From: JAICYJ01 sp045806525
Lineage (GTDB): Bacteria > Actinomycetota > Thermoleophilia > Gaiellales > JAICJC01
Assembly: GCA_045806525.1 (NCBI GenBank)
Contig: JBJMJD010000071.1
Coordinates: 1-17,949 of the forward strand
Direction of reading: 5' to 3'
Length of the DNA stretch: 17,949 nucleotides
Under the pieces are notes generated by a model that saw only the letters and a list, made by a program, of their open reading frames with translations, was not told where the DNA came from and made no database searches. The position numbers and the translations under genes were made by a program. Shown here one piece after another: positions 13,812-17,949 of the stretch. Every line of letters starts with the position of its first letter. Position 1 is the stretch's first letter.

Positions 13812-14638
13812 GACTCAACACCCCCTAGTACCTCTCCATAGCGGTTGTCACGCCAGGCGAGTGCGGCCTTCAGCCCGCTCGACTGGACGATCTGCATGAA
13901 CTCTCGCTGCTCCGGCGCGTCGGCCGCGTTCAACATGGACGATAGATCGAGATTCATGTTGACCGCCTCCCGCAGCCCCATCGCCTCGTAGGCCCGCACC
14001 AGCGCGATCTTGGTGAGACGTAGCACCGGCAGCGGCGTGGGCGCGATCTTGCGCACCAGTGCCTCCACCTCGGCCTCCAGCTCGTCCTCGGCCACCACCC
14101 GGTTGATCATCCCCGCTCGCTCCGCGGACCGGGCGTCGATCATGTCACCGGTGAACAGCAGCTCGTTGGTCTTCTTCTGGCCCAGCAGGAACGGCATCAG
14201 CAGCGTCACCGGCCCCGATCCGTACCGGATCTCGGGCTCCCCGAAACGACCGCTCTCGCTGCTGACGATCATGTCGCAAGCCATGGCCAGCTCACAGCCG
14301 CCCGCCAGGCAGTAGCCGCGCACGGCGGCGATGGTCGGCTTCGGCAGCGCCCACAGCTTCATGGTCGCGTCGATGTCGGTGGCCAGCACCCCGTGCCACT
14401 CATGGGCCGGGATGTCGGAGTGGGCGGCCTCAGCCGACAGGTCATAGCCCGCCGAGAATGCGCGCTCGCCGGCCCCGGTCACCACCACCACCTTCACCTC
14501 GTCGTCGGCCACCGCCCGGTCGAGCGCCGCGTGCAGCCCTTCCAGCACCGCCCCGTTCAGGGCGTTGAGCTTGTCGGGGCGGTTCAGCGTCACCCAGGCC
14601 GCTGGGCCACGGGTCTCATACAACACGGCTTCGCTCAT
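13808..14638 (-). CDS. Enoyl-CoA hydratase/isomerase family protein
   Basis: The 276-residue crotonase-fold enzyme has the two oxyanion-hole motifs, AFSAGYDL (60-67) and CLAGGCELAMACD (110-122). Both catalytic glutamates of true hydratases are present, Glu116 in GGCEL and Glu136 in GEPEI, 20 residues apart as in rat mitochondrial enoyl-CoA hydratase. Reversible hydration of a 2-enoyl-CoA is therefore the expected reaction. The usual GGTQRL loop after the second glutamate is replaced by SGPVTLLMPFLLG, hinting at a different acyl pocket. Its ATG overlaps the stop of the CoA synthetase gene by ATGA, and its stop shares GTGA with the aminotransferase start. Confidence 0.9.
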   Translation of the reverse strand: MSEAVLYETRGPAAWVTLNRPDKLNALNGAVLEGLHAALDRAVADDEVKVVVVTGAGERAFSAGYDLSAEAAHSDIPAHEWHGVLATDIDATMKLWALPKPTIAAVRGYCLAGGCELAMACDMIVSSESGRFGEPEIRYGSGPVTLLMPFLLGQKKTNELLFTGDMIDARSAERAGMINRVVAEDELEAEVEALVRKIAPTPLPVLRLTKIALVRAYEAMGLREAVNMNLDLSSMLNAADAPEQREFMQIVQSSGLKAALAWRDNRYGEVLGGVES

Positions 14639-16686
14639 GCGGCTCGCTCCTCGGTGGTGTCCAGCACGATCAGGCAGTCGAGCGCGACGGCACGCTCGGA
14701 CGAGACCAGCAGGGGATTGACGTCGATCTCGGAGATCTCGGGGTGCTCCGCGGCCAGGCGCGAGACGGCCACGATCGCCTCGATCACGTGATCGGGTACC
14801 TCGCCGCCCAGCAGGCGTTCGATCACGGGCAGCGACGCCACCAGCTCGCGGGCGCCGTCGGCATCCAGGGGAGCCAGGCTATGGGTGATCAGCTCCAGCG
14901 CCTCTGCCAGGCCGCCGCCGACGCCGACCGAGACGGTGGCGCCGAAGTCGGGGTCGCGGGTGACGCCGATCATCAGCTCGACGCCGCCCAGCACCTGCTC
15001 GGCCACGATCACGCGGCCGCCCATCCGCCGGGCCGCCTCACGCACGCCGGCGGCGTCGGCCAGGCCCAGCGCCACACCTCCAACCCTGGCCTTGTGGGCG
15101 ACGTTGTCGATCTTGACGACGACCGGATAGCCGATCTGATCGGCGGCCGCCGCGGCCTCGTCCGCGGTCGCGCAGCGCTCCGCGCGCACGTATGAGAGGC
15201 CGTACGACGCGGCGATCCGAGCCGATTCCAGCTCCGGCAGGTCGCCGGCGCCGGGCAGCGGCGGGGCGGCCGGCAGCAGGCGCGAGGCCGGCACGCGCTG
15301 CCGGTGGCCGAGCCGCGCGGCCAGCGCCCGCAGGCCCGGCAGCGTGCCTTTCAGCAGCGGGATGTCGTGCTGGCGGGCCCACTCGATGTCCTCAATCGGC
15401 GGGTCCGCGGTCGTGACCGTGATCACGCACGGGAACAGATCGGTCTGGTGGCAGGCCGCGCGGAGGTCGTTGGCGATGTTGGTGGCCAGCTCGCGCTCAC
15501 CCGCATGCAGCCACTGACTGTGGTCGATGTCGGACACGAGCACGTCGAACTCACCCGACTCTGCCATCAGCTCGAAGACGCGCGGAAACACGATCCGGTC
15601 GTCGTCGATCGCCCAGCAGTCGACCGGGTTGCCGACGCCGCTGAAGTTCGGGAACTCGGCCACGATTCGCGCCTTCAGCTCGGGTGAGAACTCCTGCAGC
15701 GGGATGCCCGCCTGCTCGGCCTTGTCGGCGAAGTACTCACCCTCGCCGCCCGAGTTCGTGACCGCGCCGATCCTGCGGCCGCGCGGCGGAGTCGCGCGGG
15801 AGAACACCTCGAGGTGCTCCAGCCAGTTGCCGAAGTCGTCGACCCGGATCGCGTTGTAGTACCGCAGCATCCCGGAGAACACCTCGTCGCTGCCAACCAT
15901 TGCCCCGGTGTGCGTGAGCGCCGCCCTGGCGCCCATCTCCGACGTGCCCACCTTCAGTACGATCGCGACCTTGCCGGCCTCGGCCACCCGCTGCAGCGCC
16001 TGCTCGAAGGCCGCAGGGCGCCGCACCGCCTCGAGGAACAGGCCGATCACACGCGTGTCCGGGTCGTCGGCGAAGTAGGCCACCATGTCGGACACGTCGG
16101 TCACCGTCTCGTTGCCCGCAGAGACGACGGTGCGAAAGCCGATGCGCGGGCCCAGCGACACCAGGATCTCGCCGATCGACCCCGAGTGGGCGATGGTCGC
16201 CACCGGCCCCGCCACGAAGGTGGGGTGCAGGCTGCCGATCCAGGGCGACGGGTATCCCGGTGTGGCCACGCCCATGCAGTTGGGGCCGATCATCGCGATG
16301 CCGGCCTCGCGCACCCGGTCGCTGATAAGGCCGCTGATGCGGGGCCCCTCGACAGGCCCGGCCTCGTTGCCCAGACCGGGCGTGATGATCGCCCGCACGC
16401 CGGGCATCGACAGGACGTCGTCGATGGCCGCTTCGATACGGCCGTGCCCGACCCCCATCACCACCATCTCGGGCACCTCTGGGCAGTCGGCCATAGCCGG
16501 ATAACAGACCACTCCGCAGGCCTCGGTCTTGGTCGGATTGATCCCGTAGAAGGGCACGCCGGGCACCGTCATGTTCTCGGCAATCCGCTGCGACGTGCGC
16601 TCCGAGATGCCGTAAATCGCAACCGACCGCGGCCGGAAGACTCCGTCCAGGTCGGTCCGTAGCAGGGGCGAGATCGTAGAGTTCAT
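14635..16686 (-). CDS. ADP-forming acyl-CoA synthetase (fused alpha-beta, acetate--CoA ligase family)
   Basis: The 683-residue protein joins a succinyl-CoA-synthetase-alpha-like half to an ATP-grasp half. Visible are the N-terminal CoA-binding domain (about 10-135, PRSVAIYGIS and IGPNCMG at 133-139), the ligase/flavodoxin-like domains (155-460) with the candidate phosphohistidine His259 in ALTHTGAMVGSD, and a C-terminal ATP-grasp domain (about 490-680) ending in EISEIDVNPLLV. It activates a carboxylic acid to its CoA thioester with ATP going to ADP + Pi, or runs in reverse to make ATP. Family members act on acetate, pimelate, ferulate or, in ammonia-oxidising archaea, 3-hydroxypropionate. It is the first gene of the cassette, 101 bp from the divergent Lrp-type regulator gene, and is joined to the hydratase by ATGA. 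Confidence 0.88.
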   Translation of the reverse strand: MNSTISPLLRTDLDGVFRPRSVAIYGISERTSQRIAENMTVPGVPFYGINPTKTEACGVVCYPAMADCPEVPEMVVMGVGHGRIEAAIDDVLSMPGVRAIITPGLGNEAGPVEGPRISGLISDRVREAGIAMIGPNCMGVATPGYPSPWIGSLHPTFVAGPVATIAHSGSIGEILVSLGPRIGFRTVVSAGNETVTDVSDMVAYFADDPDTRVIGLFLEAVRRPAAFEQALQRVAEAGKVAIVLKVGTSEMGARAALTHTGAMVGSDEVFSGMLRYYNAIRVDDFGNWLEHLEVFSRATPPRGRRIGAVTNSGGEGEYFADKAEQAGIPLQEFSPELKARIVAEFPNFSGVGNPVDCWAIDDDRIVFPRVFELMAESGEFDVLVSDIDHSQWLHAGERELATNIANDLRAACHQTDLFPCVITVTTADPPIEDIEWARQHDIPLLKGTLPGLRALAARLGHRQRVPASRLLPAAPPLPGAGDLPELESARIAASYGLSYVRAERCATADEAAAAADQIGYPVVVKIDNVAHKARVGGVALGLADAAGVREAARRMGGRVIVAEQVLGGVELMIGVTRDPDFGATVSVGVGGGLAEALELITHSLAPLDADGARELVASLPVIERLLGGEVPDHVIEAIVAVSRLAAEHPEISEIDVNPLLVSSERAVALDCLIVLDTTEERAA

Positions 16687-16735
16687 GCGGCCTTTGGCCC
16701 GATCTGGGAGGTATCTGCGGGCACGCGTGCCAGTC

Positions 16736-16778
16736 TACGCAATTCGTATTGACTGCGCAGGTTTCTGCGAATATCGTA
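16736..16778. promoter_or_regulatory. Inverted repeat, candidate operator for the Lrp-type regulator
   Basis: The arms TACGCAATTCG (16736-16746) and CGAATATCGTA (16768-16778) are inverted copies matching at 9 of 11 positions, with arm centres 32 bp apart, close to three helical turns. Lrp/AsnC proteins bind repeated sites on one face of the helix. The repeat brackets the -35 and covers the -10 of the regulator gene and lies in the divergent spacer of the CoA-synthetase operon. Confidence 0.45.
16749..16777 (+). promoter_or_regulatory. Promoter of the Lrp/AsnC gene (leaderless)
   Basis: TTGACT (16749-16754) and TATCGT (16772-16777) are separated by exactly 17 bp, the best -35/-10 pair in the window. 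The predicted start, near 16784, is about 4 nt before the ATG at 16788, and no ribosome binding site is present, so the mRNA is probably leaderless. The minus strand holds TACGAT over the same bases (16773-16778), which could start a divergent transcript towards the CoA synthetase gene with a leader of about 80 nt. Confidence 0.6.
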
Positions 16779-16787
16779 GCTCGTGAC

Positions 16788-17231
16788 ATGACTGACGATC
16801 TCGACCACCGCATCGTCGACTCGCTCGTCGAGGACGGCCGCAAGTCGTTCGTCAAGATCGCGGAGGAGCTGGACGTCTCCGAGGCGACCGTGCGCCAGCG
16901 CGTCGCCCGGCTGACCGCCGACGGTGTCATGCAGATCACCGCCGTCACCAACCCGCTGCTGATCGGCTATGACGCGGTGTGCATGCTGGGACTGCGCGTC
17001 GACAAGGCCCAGCTGCAGGCCGCCGCCGAGGCGCTGACCGCGCTCGACGAGGTCACGTACCTGATCGCCAGCACCGGCCGCTTCGACTACCTGGCCGAGA
17101 TCACCTGCCGTAACAACAAGCACCTGCTCGACTTCATGCACCACCGGCTGCCCACGGTGCCGGGCGTGCAGGACAGCGAGTCCTTCGGGTACCTGTCCGT
17201 GCTCAAGGAGAGCTACCGCGGCAGCGCGTGA
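16788..17231 (+). CDS. Lrp/AsnC family transcriptional regulator
   Basis: The 147-residue protein has the standard layout: an N-terminal helix-turn-helix (residues 1-50, LDHRIVDSLVEDGRKSFVKIAEELDVSEATVRQRV, typical of AsnC-type HTH) and a C-terminal RAM ligand-binding/oligomerisation domain (about 65-140). These regulators form dimers to octamers and usually respond to amino acids. It diverges from the CoA synthetase-hydratase-aminotransferase-reductase cassette and converges on the semialdehyde dehydrogenase, so local control of amino acid catabolism is the natural reading. ATG at 16788 was chosen over a TTG at 16749, because the TTG is part of the -35 box. Confidence 0.92.
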   Translation: MTDDLDHRIVDSLVEDGRKSFVKIAEELDVSEATVRQRVARLTADGVMQITAVTNPLLIGYDAVCMLGLRVDKAQLQAAAEALTALDEVTYLIASTGRFDYLAEITCRNNKHLLDFMHHRLPTVPGVQDSESFGYLSVLKESYRGSA

Positions 17232-17258
17232 CCGGACGGTGGCCGGCTCCTCACCCAC

Positions 17259-17949
17259 CTAGCGATCTCCCTGCTCGGTGAAGAAGCGTCCCGTCTCGCC
17301 TCCCGAGAAGAAGCGCGATGTGACCGTCTTCTTGCGCGTGTAGAACTCGACCGCGTCAGGCCCGTGGGCGTGCAGGTCGCCGAAGAAGCTGCCCTTCCAG
17401 CCGGAGAACGGGAAGAACGCGACCGGCGCGGCGACTCCGACGTTGACGCCGACCATCCCCACCTCGACATCGTGGCGATAGCGGCGGACGGCCGCGCCCG
17501 ACTCGGTGAAGATCGACGTGCCGTTGCCGTAGCGGCTCGCGTTCACGATCTCGATCGCCTCGTCCAGCGACCCCGCGTGGATCACCGAGAGCACCGGCCC
17601 GAAGATCTCCTCCTGGGCCACGTCCATGTCCGGCGTCACGGCGTCGAGGATGGTGGGACCTACGAACGCGCCCTCGCTGTTTGCGGACGGGCTGCGGCCG
17701 TCGACGGCCAACGTTGCGCCGTCACCGATTCCGCGCTCGATCCACTCCAGGATCCGGTCGCGCGATGCGCATGAGACGACTGGGCCGACGTCGGTGCCGT
17801 CATCGAGGCCGTCGCCAACCGCCAGCTCCTGGGTGCGGGGCACGAGCTCCTCCATCAGCGGCGCCTTGGCGTCGCCCACCGCGATCACGACCGAGCCCGC
17901 CATGCAGCGCTGGCCGGCGGCGCCGAACGCGCTGCCGATGATGTTGCCG
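17259..17949 (-). CDS. mmsA: CoA-acylating methylmalonate-semialdehyde dehydrogenase, C-terminal fragment
   Basis: The gene continues past the right edge; 229 C-terminal residues are visible. The fragment begins GNIIGSAFGAAGQRCM, with the catalytic Cys at visible residue 15, and continues with the EEIFGPVLSV motif and FPFSGWKGSFFGDLHAHG followed by AVEFYTRKKTV, which is diagnostic of MMSDH within the aldehyde dehydrogenase superfamily. These enzymes convert methylmalonate semialdehyde or malonate semialdehyde to propionyl-CoA or acetyl-CoA with CO2 release, in valine, beta-alanine and inositol catabolism. About 270 N-terminal residues are outside the window. The stop lies 27 bp from the convergent Lrp-type gene. 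A transaminase nearby that yields semialdehydes from beta-amino acids would feed it. Confidence 0.93.
   Translation of the reverse strand, partial: GNIIGSAFGAAGQRCMAGSVVIAVGDAKAPLMEELVPRTQELAVGDGLDDGTDVGPVVSCASRDRILEWIERGIGDGATLAVDGRSPSANSEGAFVGPTILDAVTPDMDVAQEEIFGPVLSVIHAGSLDEAIEIVNASRYGNGTSIFTESGAAVRRYRHDVEVGMVGVNVGVAAPVAFFPFSGWKGSFFGDLHAHGPDAVEFYTRKKTVTSRFFSGGETGRFFTEQGDR

Noticed and set aside
12507..13841. 444-codon plus-strand open frame opposite the class III aminotransferase
   Set aside because: A reverse-strand shadow of a gene with complete PLP motifs; no ribosome binding site or domain.
1..17949. CRISPR arrays, tRNA or rRNA genes, insertion sequences, phage or integrase genes
   Set aside because: I looked for spaced direct repeats, tRNA-like cloverleaf cores, and transposase or integrase motifs on both strands and found none; the window looks like ordinary chromosomal DNA.

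Overview
The window is 17.9 kb of high-G+C bacterial chromosome, roughly two thirds G+C by eye. Coding is dense on both strands, third codon positions are strongly G/C, GTG starts are common, and several genes have no visible ribosome binding site but carry a TAnnnT box 6-10 nt before the start codon. This, with the gene repertoire, suggests an actinobacterium, possibly of the Thermoleophilia type. The lineage is an inference; there is no rRNA or other taxonomic marker here. No tRNA, rRNA, CRISPR array, insertion sequence or phage gene was seen, and no gene-free stretch exceeds 300 bases (the longest, 9652-9905, holds a terminator and a possible 40-codon leader ORF).

Region 1 (1-6472) is central metabolism plus membrane proteolysis. 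A truncated secreted protein gene lies at the left edge. Citrate synthase (minus) and malate dehydrogenase (plus) diverge from a 112-bp spacer. Malate dehydrogenase converges on, and overlaps, an agmatinase-family gene. That gene in turn diverges across only 21 bp from an atypical short-chain dehydrogenase that has lost the YxxxK catalytic pair. Next come a zinc-finger rhomboid protease, a membrane-anchored PDZ/Lon-type (S16) protease coupled to it by ATGA, and a small four-cysteine protein.

Region 2 (6496-9651, minus strand) is sucC-sucD followed by a PLP aminotransferase of the 2-aminoadipate/multi-substrate type. An intrinsic terminator sits just upstream of sucC.

Region 3 (9906-16686, minus strand) is a seven-gene run read from right to left: ADP-forming acyl-CoA synthetase, enoyl-CoA hydratase, class III aminotransferase and zinc-type MDR reductase, each joined to the next by a 4-bp ATGA/GTGA overlap; then a PfkB sugar kinase, a cytochrome c lipoprotein and a 69-residue heavy-metal-associated (CxxC) protein. 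An Lrp/AsnC regulator diverges from the first gene, and the C-terminal half of a CoA-acylating methylmalonate-semialdehyde dehydrogenase closes the right edge.

The most interesting unit is the four-gene coupled cassette with its Lrp regulator and the semialdehyde dehydrogenase. The encoded chemistry (acid to acyl-CoA, hydration/dehydration, transamination, enoyl reduction) fits breakdown of a beta-amino or 3-hydroxy acid, for example beta-alanine/3-hydroxypropionate to propionyl-CoA or acetyl-CoA. Substrates are inferred, not shown. The citrate synthase, malate dehydrogenase and succinyl-CoA synthetase nearby would receive the acetyl-CoA and succinyl-CoA produced.
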